DNA of 64,000 nucleotides from Mucilaginibacter sp. SG564 (lineage in GTDB: Bacteria; Bacteroidota; Bacteroidia; Sphingobacteriales; Sphingobacteriaceae). Below are positions 53,870 through 63,129 of the stretch, in pieces. The position numbers and the translations under genes were made by a program. Below the pieces are notes generated by a model. The model saw only the letters and a program-made list of their open reading frames with translations, searched no databases and had not been told where the DNA came from. Within the stretch, counting starts at the first letter, position 1; every line of letters starts with the position of its first letter. The stretch covers positions 62,001 to 126,000 of the forward strand of contig NZ_JABGNA010000004.1 in assembly GCF_013149275.1 (NCBI RefSeq), in the 5' to 3' direction.

Positions 53870-55078
53870 TTATTTAGAAATGGTATAGGGGCGGTTACCA
53901 ATGCCAAATATTTCTTTATCGCCTTCGTTATAAAAATAAAAACATTGCCGTTGTACTTTCCCATTGTTAAAACGAAATTCTATGGAATAGCCGTCGAGCA
54001 GGTATGTCCCGGCGGTGTTTCTTGCCGAATAGGCTGATACGCCGCCACTGTTATCATGGTAACTCCCCCCTCCTACAGTTTCATAAGTAAACTGCCCCTG
54101 ATTGTTAAACGTAATGTATTTGGATGATACCGTAATAGAACCACCACCTATAGCCGTATTACCCCCTCCAGAAATGCTGCCGTAAGTGGCGGTTAGTTTC
54201 TCGCCTTTTTTGGCTGGGGCAGCCCATGTCCAGCCGCCTGTCCAATTGTTGGATTTGCCCGTTGGGCCATTTTTACTGCCATGTACAATAGTTAAAGTTT
54301 TTCCATTCAGCTTCCAGGTGCCCCACTTTTCGGGTTCTGACTGGCGGGATTGGGTTACATTTAAATCATTCGGACTGACTTCAGGATGTTCGTAAAGACT
54401 GCCGTTATTGAACAAAATATATGGTTTATATATAAATATAAGCATACCGCCAACGCCATAGCTACTCTCGCTGTGTAATACTATACCTTTTATATCTGCA
54501 GATGACATGCCTTTCCCACTCATTTGAGGCATTGATTGGGAGGCGCTCGTATTTTGCTGAGGGGCAGATGCTATGGCTCCATTAGCACTATTTTGAGTTA
54601 GAGCCTCTTGCTTCACCAACGACACAAAATGAGTAGCAGCAATATTGATATAATTACCGGAATATTCACGCAAACGCATCACCTTTCCGTAGCGGATAGT
54701 ATGATCGGGCCTTAAATAAGCGAAATACATTGCTGTTATTTTACGCTTTGAGGCGTCCTGAACAATAACAGAATAAGTAGTTAACGTTTGAATATCTTTA
54801 GCCTCCTGAGGTTCGCCGGGTAAAGGAGCCGAATATCCGGATGTTCGCAGATCCTGTATTGTAACCGTTTTAAGCCATTCCATCAAATCGCCTTTATTAT
54901 TTGCCGGAGGAAATATTTCATACTTAAACCCATAACTCCCATTGCCAGCAGGTGGGGTGAAAGAATAATGGCCATTACTTACATCCATTTTCCACCCCGG
55001 AATAGGTGCAATATTTACCTGACCAAAAAGATTAATTGAAAACAACAAACAGATCAGTAATGGCAGATACGGTTTCAT
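53870..55078 (-). CDS. Secreted protein with two similar C-terminal modules
   Basis: 402 residues from ATG 55078; the signal peptide PYLPLLICLLFSINLFGQ fixes the start over an upstream ATG at 55132. Two related modules follow: YILFNNGSLYEHPEV...WGTWKLNGKTLTI near 232-290 and YITFNNQGQFTYETV...AGTYLLDGYSIEF near 320-375, each pairing a FNN-G strand with a GT-LxG strand. The pattern looks like a duplicated beta barrel or lipocalin-like unit. Function unknown; family not recognised. Confidence 0.72.
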   Translation of the reverse strand: MKPYLPLLICLLFSINLFGQVNIAPIPGWKMDVSNGHYSFTPPAGNGSYGFKYEIFPPANNKGDLMEWLKTVTIQDLRTSGYSAPLPGEPQEAKDIQTLTTYSVIVQDASKRKITAMYFAYLRPDHTIRYGKVMRLREYSGNYINIAATHFVSLVKQEALTQNSANGAIASAPQQNTSASQSMPQMSGKGMSSADIKGIVLHSESSYGVGGMLIFIYKPYILFNNGSLYEHPEVSPNDLNVTQSRQSEPEKWGTWKLNGKTLTIVHGSKNGPTGKSNNWTGGWTWAAPAKKGEKLTATYGSISGGGNTAIGGGSITVSSKYITFNNQGQFTYETVGGGSYHDNSGGVSAYSARNTAGTYLLDGYSIEFRFNNGKVQRQCFYFYNEGDKEIFGIGNRPYTISK

Positions 55079-55153
55079 GACATATGTTTTAGGTGACTTG
55101 AAAAACCAGCAATTTTCAGACCAATAAAACATCGTCGATTATATTAAAAGTCT

Positions 55154-55161
55154 TAAATTTG
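55154..55161 (+). promoter_or_regulatory. Candidate -7 box for the 55168 gene
   Basis: TAAATTTG is an exact TAnnTTTG and ends six bases before the ATG at 55168, so the message may be leaderless. The -33 element is not clear. Confidence 0.4.
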
Positions 55162-55167
55162 TATCAG

Positions 55168-55725
55168 ATGCTTACCCGTCAACAACTTACTGAAGAATTA
55201 TCGCACACATTGGGTAAAACCAAAGTATTGAAACTGACTCGCATCTTAGAGGAACAGCATTTTGCCTTGCGCGATCTGATCGATATTACCTTTCATCCGG
55301 ATAAGGTGATCGGGTTTCGTGCAGTGTGGATATTGGAGAATATGTATCTGAAAGATCCGGAACATTATCTTAATGACCTGGAATACTTTGCATCCCGTTT
55401 CAAAGAGGTGAAAAATCCCAGCTGCATGCGGCACTATACCAAATTGATCATGCACATGACCGACACTACATCACCGGTCCCGGTAAAGCAAAAACTTCAA
55501 ACTATAGACCTGGAGCCCGTGGTTGAACAGCTTTTTGACTGGATGATTGATCCCAAAGTTAAGGTGGCTGTAAAAGCCTTTGCCGGTAAAGCGCTTTTTA
55601 ATTTAAAAGACCGTTATGATTGGATAGCAGAAGAATTAGAAGGTCAGCTCAAAATATTCCTCTGCAACAAGAGCGCAGGTATGCGATCGGCCGCGAAAAA
55701 TACGCTGAAGTTAATTCAAAAGTAA
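55168..55725 (+). CDS. HEAT-repeat-like small helical protein
   Basis: 185 residues from ATG 55168; a TTG three codons earlier is open too. All-helical pattern with the character of short HEAT/armadillo units: paired amphipathic helices such as VIGFRAVWILENMYLKDPEH near 45, VAVKAFAGKALFNLKDRYDW near 130, and SAGMRSAAKNTLKLIQK at the end. It may be an adaptor or protein-binding scaffold; partner unknown. No signal peptide. The last codons lie in a 23-bp inverted repeat. Confidence 0.72.
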   Translation: MLTRQQLTEELSHTLGKTKVLKLTRILEEQHFALRDLIDITFHPDKVIGFRAVWILENMYLKDPEHYLNDLEYFASRFKEVKNPSCMRHYTKLIMHMTDTTSPVPVKQKLQTIDLEPVVEQLFDWMIDPKVKVAVKAFAGKALFNLKDRYDWIAEELEGQLKIFLCNKSAGMRSAAKNTLKLIQK

Positions 55726-55808
55726 AAAGTCAAAAGTTTTAAAATCCGTTATATCTGTAATTTAGATAACCAAGCTAGTTTCAATTTTTGACTTTTTACT
55801 TTTGAATT
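55713..55808. repeat. Perfect 23-bp inverted repeat over a stop codon
   Basis: Arms 55713-55735 and 55786-55808 are exact complements (AATTCAAAAGTAAAAAGTCA and more). The left arm contains the final codons and TAA of the 55168 gene. The right arm reaches to within five bases of the stop of the minus-strand gene at 55814. A two-way terminator role is plausible. Confidence 0.85.
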
Positions 55809-55813
55809 TTGAT

Positions 55814-56161
55814 TTAATCCGAAGTTGGCCTGTCTTCTCTGTGCAGATTATGGCTTACCTGGTGATGATTTAGCTTTGCGGCAATAGCCGATTCGCTATT
55901 ATCCGCATAAGTCCCATAAGCGTTGATCAATACACCTTTAATATTATACTTAGGTGATGATACAGCATAAATTATCGACATATCGTCTGGATTACTGGCT
56001 CCTTCGAAGCGATAAAATTCATCAATTTCAAAATCATCAGCACTCATGTGGATATTCTGTGCTTTATCATCTATGGTATCACCATCCAGACTCAGGTTGG
56101 CGGTATATCCTCTTTTTATAAGATCGTTAGTGGCATCCACTAAGGTTTCGTAACTTCTCAT
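55814..56161 (-). CDS. Small conserved Bacteroidota protein, function unknown
   Basis: 115 residues, soluble, no signal. Seen: YETLVDATNDLIKRGYTANL at the start, DDFEIDEFYRFEGASNPDDM near 42 and SIIYAVSSPKYNIKGVLINA near 62. Proteins of this type are sometimes labelled phosphoribosylpyrophosphate synthetase in Bacteroidota genomes, but the size and sequence do not support that function. The C-terminal 30 residues are polar. Single gene, convergent with the HEAT-like gene. Confidence 0.72.
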   Translation of the reverse strand: MRSYETLVDATNDLIKRGYTANLSLDGDTIDDKAQNIHMSADDFEIDEFYRFEGASNPDDMSIIYAVSSPKYNIKGVLINAYGTYADNSESAIAAKLNHHQVSHNLHREDRPTSD

Positions 56162-56262
56162 GGTGGTGATGGTTGTTTAATGTAACAGGATTCAGCATAA
56201 GCTGCTTACATGTACAACCATAAAACATCTTCCTTGTTTGAATAAGCCGGGTTTAAAACAAA

Positions 56263-56297
56263 AAAACTTACGAAGTTTTAAAAACTTCGTAAGTTTT
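56263..56297. terminator. Terminator-like perfect inverted repeat
   Basis: 17-bp arms AAAACTTACGAAGTTTT/AAAACTTCGTAAGTTTT around a single A, followed by T-rich sequence to 56313. It suits termination of the minus-strand gene at 56338. Confidence 0.82.
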
Positions 56298-56337
56298 CAG
56301 GATATTTTTTTTTAAAGTTTCCCCTACAGGAATGTGT

Positions 56338-57948
56338 TTATATAGCCTTAGCTAACCACAAGGAGGCATTTAAGTGCAAAGCCGGGTGTGAGGTAAAACC
56401 AGATGGTGAATCACCAGACCAGCCGTTAAACAGATTATCGCCAGTATCGCCTGTGCCGTCGTCGGCAGGCGAGCTATCACCTATCCAAACTATACGACCG
56501 CTTCCGTAAGTAGCCAATAAAGCCATTACGTTATTGTTACCACCGTTTGTGGCTGAATTACGCCAGAATAAACCTTGTACGCTTGAGTTATTTGTTGGCG
56601 TTAAAGTGGCTGTTGAACCATTATAGAAAGCCAGTTTTGAAGCTGTACCAGTAGCGCCATTCAATACTTTTTGCGCATTGGCATTAGTACCGGTATAAAC
56701 ATTGGTTGATGGACCTTCGCTGATATCAACATAATTGATATTGAAACCAAATGGATTGCTATTGTTAATACCGTTATTGGTCATTAGGTCGTTCCATACA
56801 CGTGGTGAATCATAACCATCACCATCTCTGTCAGATGGGTTATAACCATTGGCATCGGTTCCGGCCGTGGTAGCAGCGGTATGGTCTGCAATCATAAATA
56901 AACCACCGCCGTTTGAAACAAAGTTCATTAAAGCAGTTTTTTCTGCAGCGGTAAATAAACGGTTTGGCTCAACTACAACAAATACATCATAGTTGCTCAA
57001 ATCCTGAGGGTTTGATGAATTACCATAAGTAATTGCTGTACCCACCGGTAAAGTTTCAACCAGTTCGCCCAGTTTCACCAATGAAACTGCCCATGATGAT
57101 ATTCCACCTTTCCAGTAAGTTTCGGGAGTGCTGGCAGTGATACCAGTATATGACGGGGTTGGGATACGTTGTGCTTTGGTTTCAACAGTAGTACCACCAG
57201 TATAAATTGGCACGTTTTCGGTACCATCAGCATCTATCTGCCAATCGGCGCTGCCGGCGTTTTCCAGATGACTGGCATCAAACAGGTATTTTTTACCTGT
57301 AACCACCACTGGAGGAGTTGTACCACCACCGTTATCATTAATAGTGATATCATCGATATTGATACGGTTGCTGCCGCCTGTTAATTTGCGGATTTCTAAA
57401 CGTGCATTACCGGTTACATTAATAGTAAAAGTTTGTAAAGCCAATGATGCGCCGGTTGTTACGTTTGAACCCGATTGAGCCCAGGTGGTGCCACCATCAA
57501 CAGAGTAAAACAATCCCCACTGGCTGGCAGTATCACCATTATAAGTTGCGGATTTAATGGTAACAGTGCTTATGCCACCGGTTACATCAAATAACATGGT
57601 AATTTTACCAGTATTGCGTATACGGGCGCTCCATGAGCCTGCTTTTTGATCTGCGGCCAGGTTACCTATCAGCGCATCGAACATGTTCCATGAATTGCCA
57701 GACAGGGTAACGTTGTCGCCACTGCTTGAGCCGGCTGGTGCTACGTCATAAGCTGTTTTAGGGCTGGTTGAGCCAACTTCAAAACCCTGGGTAAGCGATA
57801 CCGCTTGTGTTTTGATGTTTTTGCTGATTCCGGTAGCCGCATCAGGAGTTTGGCTTTGAGGAGCATTGTTTTTCTGGCAACCCATTACCAGCATTCCGGT
57901 AAGGGCAGAGGCTACGAATAATAGCCCGGGTTGGGTAAATTTAAGCAT
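56338..57948 (-). CDS. Secreted lipoprotein with anchor and DUF4350/GATase-like domains
   Basis: 536 residues from ATG 57948; the lipobox VMGC near 24 (GLLFVASALTGMLVMGCQKN) fixes this start over an ATG at 58029. Residues about 45-215 form a beta-sandwich-like region (ISTVTIKSATYNGDTASQWG, YSVDGGTTWAQSG, INIDDITINDN). Residues about 220-530 resemble the GATase-like/DUF4350 family (SNYDVFVVVEPNRLFTAAEK, FVSNGGGLFMIADHTAA, RIVWIGDSSPADDGTGD). Likely outer-membrane or surface protein that binds carbohydrate or protein. Exact function unknown. Confidence 0.75.
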   Translation of the reverse strand: MLKFTQPGLLFVASALTGMLVMGCQKNNAPQSQTPDAATGISKNIKTQAVSLTQGFEVGSTSPKTAYDVAPAGSSSGDNVTLSGNSWNMFDALIGNLAADQKAGSWSARIRNTGKITMLFDVTGGISTVTIKSATYNGDTASQWGLFYSVDGGTTWAQSGSNVTTGASLALQTFTINVTGNARLEIRKLTGGSNRINIDDITINDNGGGTTPPVVVTGKKYLFDASHLENAGSADWQIDADGTENVPIYTGGTTVETKAQRIPTPSYTGITASTPETYWKGGISSWAVSLVKLGELVETLPVGTAITYGNSSNPQDLSNYDVFVVVEPNRLFTAAEKTALMNFVSNGGGLFMIADHTAATTAGTDANGYNPSDRDGDGYDSPRVWNDLMTNNGINNSNPFGFNINYVDISEGPSTNVYTGTNANAQKVLNGATGTASKLAFYNGSTATLTPTNNSSVQGLFWRNSATNGGNNNVMALLATYGSGRIVWIGDSSPADDGTGDTGDNLFNGWSGDSPSGFTSHPALHLNASLWLAKAI

Positions 57949-58136
57949 AGTGATTTTCGGTAAATTTGTATATGTGTCGGTACTAAATAATTGTGAGGTA
58001 AACTTCTGTAAAAGTTTATACTCAAACATTTACACAATATTAACATATTATTAAATATTATCAACAACATGAGTGCAAGGCATTTAAATAAAAATATAAC
58101 ACATTCATAAATCACCTTATTTAGCTATATTTACAT

Positions 58137-58526
58137 ATGGTTTATAGCAATATCCAGACTACTTTTAAAAAATACCTGCTGGCATTTAGTCTGCTGCTTA
58201 GTTTTTTTGCGCTGTCGGGCCATGTAAGCCAGAGCATTCCCGGAGGCAACAGGGTTTCGACAACAGAACTGTTTGCCAATAAGAGTTTTATTTTAAAAGG
58301 CGGGATCAGTTATAAAAGAGCTGCATTAGCTTTTCGTAGCAATGCATTACCTTACTTTGCAAAGAGTAGCTATACTATTCAAAGTATCTTTACCGATAAC
58401 AAGCTTGCAGTAATCCGCTACCGGCATTTAAGCCAGATATTTTCATCTGCTAAATATTACTTCACATACACCATCGATCACTTGTATCGCACAGCCGATC
58501 AACGCAATACATCTCGTCTCTTCTAA
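58137..58526 (+). CDS. Small protein with signal/anchor segment
   Basis: 129 residues: a hydrophobic segment near 13-28 (LLAFSLLLSFFALSG) followed by polar sequence. There is no lipobox and no known domain. TATATTTA three bases before the ATG is a one-mismatch -7 box. It lies 99 bases before another small ORF. Codon pattern and position are consistent with a real but unplaced gene; an accidental ORF cannot be excluded. Confidence 0.5.
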   Translation: MVYSNIQTTFKKYLLAFSLLLSFFALSGHVSQSIPGGNRVSTTELFANKSFILKGGISYKRAALAFRSNALPYFAKSSYTIQSIFTDNKLAVIRYRHLSQIFSSAKYYFTYTIDHLYRTADQRNTSRLF

Positions 58527-58624
58527 TAGGCTAATCTGCCTGTTTATCAATTAACACCGTATTTATAAATTTTATCAAATGGCTTAGTATGCTTAGGGCA
58601 TATTAAGCTCACATTGCTATCGGC

Positions 58625-58813
58625 ATGAAAAAGCTAAAAAAAATCATCAGGCTTTTTTGCCTGGTGGTATTGTTATTACTGGCTGTTACCGGTGTGGCCA
58701 TTACCGGGGCAGCACCAACCCAATCAAAAAACAGGGATAGAATTATTGACAATGAAACCTTAATTGAAATGGTTGAAGAAAAAGGTAAAGAAGACGACGA
58801 GGAAAAACCTTAA
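58625..58813 (+). CDS. Small membrane protein with acidic tail
   Basis: 62 residues: a basic start (MKKLKKIIRL), one membrane helix (LVVLLLLAVTGVAITGAA, about 13-30) and a strongly charged C-terminus ending in EEKGKEDDEEKP. No family recognised. It is followed by a palindromic repeat and the convergent clpB terminator. Its short size and clean topology argue for a real small gene, perhaps a regulator or chaperone of an inner-membrane partner; no function is claimed. Confidence 0.55.
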   Translation: MKKLKKIIRLFCLVVLLLLAVTGVAITGAAPTQSKNRDRIIDNETLIEMVEEKGKEDDEEKP

Positions 58814-58847
58814 TCTAACTATATAATTTGGAGCTCATAAAAAACGC

Positions 58848-58930
58848 GTCATTGGAGCGATAGCGTGGCAATCCCCAATAAGCGGAGCTACTCTGTAAGT
58901 AGGGGATTGCCACACTACGTTCGCAATGAC
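58848..58930. repeat. Palindromic repeat with GTCATTGGAGCG / CGCAATGAC ends
   Basis: Imperfect 29-base arms at 58848-58876 and 58902-58930, both containing TGGCAATCCCC/GGGGATTGCCA and ending in GTCATTG/CAATGAC, around a 25-base centre. It lies between the small membrane protein and the clpB terminator. Noncoding. Confidence 0.8.
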
Positions 58931-58945
58931 ACATGGAGAATAAAC

Positions 58946-58977
58946 GCAAAGGGCCACCCAAATGGGTGGCCCTTTGC
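58946..58977. terminator. Two-way terminator after clpB
   Basis: Perfect 14-bp stem GCAAAGGGCCACCC/GGGTGGCCCTTTGC with a 4-base loop, 20 bases from the clpB stop. Confidence 0.9.
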
Positions 58978-58996
58978 TATATGATAGAATTATTAT

Positions 58997-61618
58997 TTAT
59001 TCTTTTACCGGTTCGTCGGCAGCTTTGGGCGTGTTTAAAAACACAAAGTTATTATCAAACATATCTACTTTAATGGTACTGTCCTTATCAACTGTGCCTG
59101 CCAGGATCTGTTTCGATAACTCGTTCAGGATCTTTTTCTGGATGACACGTTTTAATGGACGGGCACCAAATTGAGGATCATAACCTAACTGGGCCAACCA
59201 ATCCAATGCCTCGTCGGTAGCTTCCATCGTGATACCCATTTCGGCCAGGGTTTGTTTTACCTGGTTAAACTGCAGTTTCACGATATCATGTATTTCATCA
59301 CGACTCAGCGGAGTAAACATAATGATCTCGTCGATACGGTTCAAAAACTCCGGACGAATGGTAGTACGCAACAACTGGAATAACTCATTCTTGGTTTTGG
59401 CTATCAGCTCTTCACGGTTGCTATCCTCCAGCGTTTGGAAGTTTTCCTGAATGATGTTTGAGCCGATGTTAGAGGTCATGATGATAATGGTATTCTTAAA
59501 GTTCACCACACGACCCTTATTATCAGTCAAACGGCCATCGTCTAATACTTGCAACAGGATATTAAACACATCCGGATGGGCCTTTTCAATTTCATCCAGC
59601 AGTACCACACTATAAGGTTTGCGGCGTACTGCTTCGGTCAACTGACCACCTTCATCATAGCCCACATAGCCCGGAGGCGCACCAATTAACCTGGAAACCG
59701 CGTGGCGTTCCTGGTATTCGCTCATATCAATACGCACTAAGGCGCTTTCGTCATTGAACAAATACTCCGCTAAAGCTTTCGCCAACTCCGTTTTACCTAC
59801 GCCGGTTGTACCCAGAAATATAAACGAACCAATAGGTTTACGTTTGTCCTGCAAACCGGCACGGCTGCGGCGTATAGCATCGCTGATGGCTTCAATGGCT
59901 TCCTCCTGTCCTGCTACACGTTTGTGCAGTTCTTCTTCCAGGTGCAGCAGTTTTTCGCGCTCGCTTTGTATCATTTTCGAAACCGGGATGCCGGTCCAGC
60001 GGGACACCACACCAGCAATATCATCGGCAGTAACCTCTTCTTTGAGCATGCGGCTATCGCTTTGATTTTCGAGCAGGGCGGCTTTCAATTTTTCCACTTC
60101 GGCCTGGGCCTGTACAATGGTTCCGTAGCGTAATTCTGCTACTTTTCCATAATCACCGGCTCGCTCAGCCTGTTCAGCTTCGAGTTTGTAATTCTCAATG
60201 AGTTCAACTTTTTGATTGATACCGTCAACCAGGTCTTTTTCGCCCTGCCATTTGGCACGTAATGAATCGCGCTGAGCCGAGAGATTAGCAATCTCTTCGC
60301 TCAATTCGGCTACTTTACGATCATCCTTTTCTCTTTTGATAGCTTCGCGTTCAATTTCTAACTGCATAATACGGCGTTCCAGTTCATCAACCACTTCGGG
60401 TACCGAATCCATCTCTAAACGTAATTTAGAGGCGGCCTCGTCCATCAGGTCAATCGCTTTATCGGGTAAAAACCTGTCAGAAATGTAGCGTTGCGACATC
60501 TCTACCGCGGCTATAATAGCCTCGTCTTTGATCCGCACCTTGTGGTGGGTTTCGTAACGTTCCTTTAAGCCACGTAAAATAGATATGGCATCGGCAGCAT
60601 CAGGTTCTTCCACCATTACCTTTTGAAAACGGCGTTCCAGTGCTTTATCTTTTTCCAGGTATTTCTGATATTCGTTAAGCGTGGTAGCACCAATTGACCG
60701 TAGCTCACCACGGGCCAATGCAGGCTTTAATATATTGGCCGCATCCATGGCTCCTTCGCCACCACCGGCACCTACCAGCGTGTGGATCTCATCAATAAAC
60801 AGGATAATTTCGCCATCGCTTTGAGTCACTTCCTTGATCACCGCTTTCAGGCGCTCTTCAAACTCGCCTTTGTACTTGGCACCGGCTATCAGGGCACCCA
60901 TATCCAGGGAATAAACCACCTTGGTTTTCAAACTTTCAGGCACATCACCTTTAATGATCCTAAAGGCGATACCTTCGGCTATGGCTGTTTTACCCACACC
61001 AGGTTCTCCCACCAATATCGGGTTGTTTTTGGTACGGCGCGACAAAATTTGGATCACCCTGCGGATCTCTTCATCCCTGCCGATAACCGGGTCAAGCTTG
61101 CCCGATCCGGCATATTCATTCAGGTTACGGGCATATTTATTCAGGGCGTTATAAGTAGCTTCGGCATTCTGATCGGTTACCTTGCTATCGCCACGTAAAC
61201 TTATAATAGCTTTCTTCAGGTCTTTTTCGTTTACGCCAAGGTCTTTTAGCAACGAGCTGATAGTACCACCAGCTGATAGTATGCCCAATAGTATATGTTC
61301 AACCGAAACAAATTCGTCTTTAAATTCTTTTAAATACCCCTGCGCTTTTTGCAAGGCCGAATTGGCATCTGATGACAGATAAATATTGCTTCCGCTTACC
61401 TTTGGGTACGAGCTGATCTGCGCATCGAGCGTTTCATTTAGCCGGTTAAGGTTTACGTTTAATTTTTTTAATAAATAGGTTATAACATTTTCATCAACCA
61501 GCAACAAGCCTTTTAACAGGTGCGCGGGTTCTATTGCCTGTTGTTGATTTCCAACGGCAATTTCCGAAGCCTTTTGTACAGCTTCCTGGGCTTTTATGGT
61601 AAAGTTGTTAAAGTTCAT
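58997..61618 (-). CDS. clpB: ATP-dependent disaggregase ClpB (Hsp100)
   Basis: Hexameric AAA+ chaperone that pulls proteins out of aggregates with DnaK. 873 residues. The N-terminal Clp repeat domain covers 1-145. NBD1 has Walker [10 protein letters not shown] near 206 and Walker B LFIDEIH; the coiled-coil M domain lies about 410-530 ([20 protein letters not shown]). NBD2 has [10 protein letters not shown] near 605 and [16 protein letters not shown]. The presence of the M domain separates it from ClpA and ClpC. Small palindromes (CACTTAA-TG-TTAAGTG at 61656-61671) lie upstream and could be a heat- or stress-related operator; no CIRCE element is seen. Confidence 0.97.
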   Translation of the reverse strand: MNFNNFTIKAQEAVQKASEIAVGNQQQAIEPAHLLKGLLLVDENVITYLLKKLNVNLNRLNETLDAQISSYPKVSGSNIYLSSDANSALQKAQGYLKEFKDEFVSVEHILLGILSAGGTISSLLKDLGVNEKDLKKAIISLRGDSKVTDQNAEATYNALNKYARNLNEYAGSGKLDPVIGRDEEIRRVIQILSRRTKNNPILVGEPGVGKTAIAEGIAFRIIKGDVPESLKTKVVYSLDMGALIAGAKYKGEFEERLKAVIKEVTQSDGEIILFIDEIHTLVGAGGGEGAMDAANILKPALARGELRSIGATTLNEYQKYLEKDKALERRFQKVMVEEPDAADAISILRGLKERYETHHKVRIKDEAIIAAVEMSQRYISDRFLPDKAIDLMDEAASKLRLEMDSVPEVVDELERRIMQLEIEREAIKREKDDRKVAELSEEIANLSAQRDSLRAKWQGEKDLVDGINQKVELIENYKLEAEQAERAGDYGKVAELRYGTIVQAQAEVEKLKAALLENQSDSRMLKEEVTADDIAGVVSRWTGIPVSKMIQSEREKLLHLEEELHKRVAGQEEAIEAISDAIRRSRAGLQDKRKPIGSFIFLGTTGVGKTELAKALAEYLFNDESALVRIDMSEYQERHAVSRLIGAPPGYVGYDEGGQLTEAVRRKPYSVVLLDEIEKAHPDVFNILLQVLDDGRLTDNKGRVVNFKNTIIIMTSNIGSNIIQENFQTLEDSNREELIAKTKNELFQLLRTTIRPEFLNRIDEIIMFTPLSRDEIHDIVKLQFNQVKQTLAEMGITMEATDEALDWLAQLGYDPQFGARPLKRVIQKKILNELSKQILAGTVDKDSTIKVDMFDNNFVFLNTPKAADEPVKE

Positions 61619-61655
61619 ACTGATATGTTTGATGAGTATTAATCAAAACGCTTGC

Positions 61656-61671
61656 CACTTAATGTTAAGTG
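61656..61671. promoter_or_regulatory. Dyads between clpB and the histidine kinase
   Basis: CACTTAA-TG-TTAAGTG is perfect (7-bp arms). TTTGAT-8-ATCAAA lies next to it at 61628-61647, nearer clpB. Both are in the divergent promoter region between clpB and the kinase gene. It is not a CIRCE sequence. Confidence 0.4.
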
Positions 61672-61721
61672 AAAAAAAGTCAGGTAAATATAAACTGAAA
61701 CGACATTTTGACTTGTTATTA

Positions 61722-61756
61722 TTTGAAAAATTTCTTATTAAATTTTGATATTTTTG
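61722..61756 (+). promoter_or_regulatory. Candidate promoter of the histidine kinase gene
   Basis: TTTG (61722-61725), a 23-base spacer (slightly long) and a perfect -7 TATTTTTG (61749-61756). A 25-nt leader would run to the TTG start at 61782. Confidence 0.5.
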
Positions 61757-61781
61757 CCACACAGCCTTATATGCGATACCA

Positions 61782-63125
61782 TTGAATACTCATTTCTTTT
61801 TTAATAGCCTGCCGGCAAAATACAGGGCGTCATACCGGGACTATTATACCTATCAAAATCTGGTGGCTATAAGAGCTGGAAGCATTATATTTCTTGTACT
61901 GAATGTTATTATAAGGATATTATACTTTGTTTTCCCGGTAAGTCTTACGCGCGCTCAAAACTTCCCGGAGTTTAGTTTAAGTAATTGGGTGTTTATTATT
62001 ATCACCCCTGTTTTTTTGATCTTCAGCAATCTGTTGATCGCTAATTTCAAAAGCCACAAGAAAGCGACTGCCGCAATGGCACTCCTGGTATTCCTGTTTT
62101 CGGTCTACATCATTTCCTGTGGTATGTATTCCAGCTTTATTGCCACATCAGATCCCAGTAATGCTTTAACCTTGTACCTGATTGCCTTAAGTTTGATAAG
62201 TGCTATATACGTATTTGAATATTATGAAACCATTATATTGATCATAACTATTGAAATATTGTTTACCGGTCTGCTATTCTATAGCCAAACCAGCTCTACT
62301 CAAATGGTGTATAATCAGCTGATATCGGCTATTTTGCTTTCGGCCTTTTACCTTACTTCCAGGTATTTTTTCTCCTACAAGGTTAATTATTACCAGCAGG
62401 TGATCGAGATCAGGGAAAAAAACGTAGAGATAGAAAAAGCAGGCGAGTTTAAGAACCAGGTATTGGGTATGGTAGCACATGACTTGCGTAACCCTATCGC
62501 CGCGGTAGAATCACTGGCCATGATCATGGAAATGGATCATGACTTAAACGATGAAATGCAGGAGAATCTTAACATGATGAAAGCATCCTGTATTAAAGCC
62601 CGAAATATTATTGACGACCTCCTGGAAGCTGCCCGTAATGATACCAACGATGTTTTTGTAATGGAAAGAACGGAGCTGAATCAATTGTTAAAAAGCATCG
62701 TGAACGACTGGGAGATACAGCAGGACCTTAAAACGGATGTGATATTTACCAGCCATGTAAATCCGGCTTATGCCAAAGTAAATAAGGAAAAGTTGCATCG
62801 AGCCATAGACAACCTGATTAGCAACGCCATCAAATTTTCGAAAGATAACAGTCGTGTAGACGTCAGGCTGAATAAAAAAGCCGAGGAACTGATTATTGAG
62901 GTACAGGATTACGGCCTGGGCATACCAGCCGATATACTTCCTGACATATTTAACCGCTTTTCAAAAGCACGCAGAACAGGCGTCAGAGGCGAAGAGTCAA
63001 CCGGCCTGGGTTTAAGCATTGTACGCCAGATAGTCGAAAAACATAACGGCATCATCGATGTGGAAAGCATCGTGGGCCGTGGTACAGTTTTTTATATCAA
63101 ACTACCTATTTCGTGGCTGGGATAG
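61782..63125 (+). CDS. Membrane sensor histidine kinase
   Basis: 447 residues. The only start that leaves the N-terminal helices complete is TTG at 61782; an in-frame stop lies 36 bases upstream. Six membrane helices cover about 30-200 with little periplasmic loop, so the signal is probably sensed in the membrane. HisKA begins with VLGMVAHDLRNPIA, phospho-acceptor His233; the N-box is DNLISNAIKFSKDNS, with G boxes VQDYGLGIPADIL and TGLGLSIVRQIV. No response regulator is adjacent, so the partner is elsewhere. Its promoter region is shared with clpB. Confidence 0.9.
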   Translation: MNTHFFFNSLPAKYRASYRDYYTYQNLVAIRAGSIIFLVLNVIIRILYFVFPVSLTRAQNFPEFSLSNWVFIIITPVFLIFSNLLIANFKSHKKATAAMALLVFLFSVYIISCGMYSSFIATSDPSNALTLYLIALSLISAIYVFEYYETIILIITIEILFTGLLFYSQTSSTQMVYNQLISAILLSAFYLTSRYFFSYKVNYYQQVIEIREKNVEIEKAGEFKNQVLGMVAHDLRNPIAAVESLAMIMEMDHDLNDEMQENLNMMKASCIKARNIIDDLLEAARNDTNDVFVMERTELNQLLKSIVNDWEIQQDLKTDVIFTSHVNPAYAKVNKEKLHRAIDNLISNAIKFSKDNSRVDVRLNKKAEELIIEVQDYGLGIPADILPDIFNRFSKARRTGVRGEESTGLGLSIVRQIVEKHNGIIDVESIVGRGTVFYIKLPISWLG

Positions 63126-63129
63126 GAAA

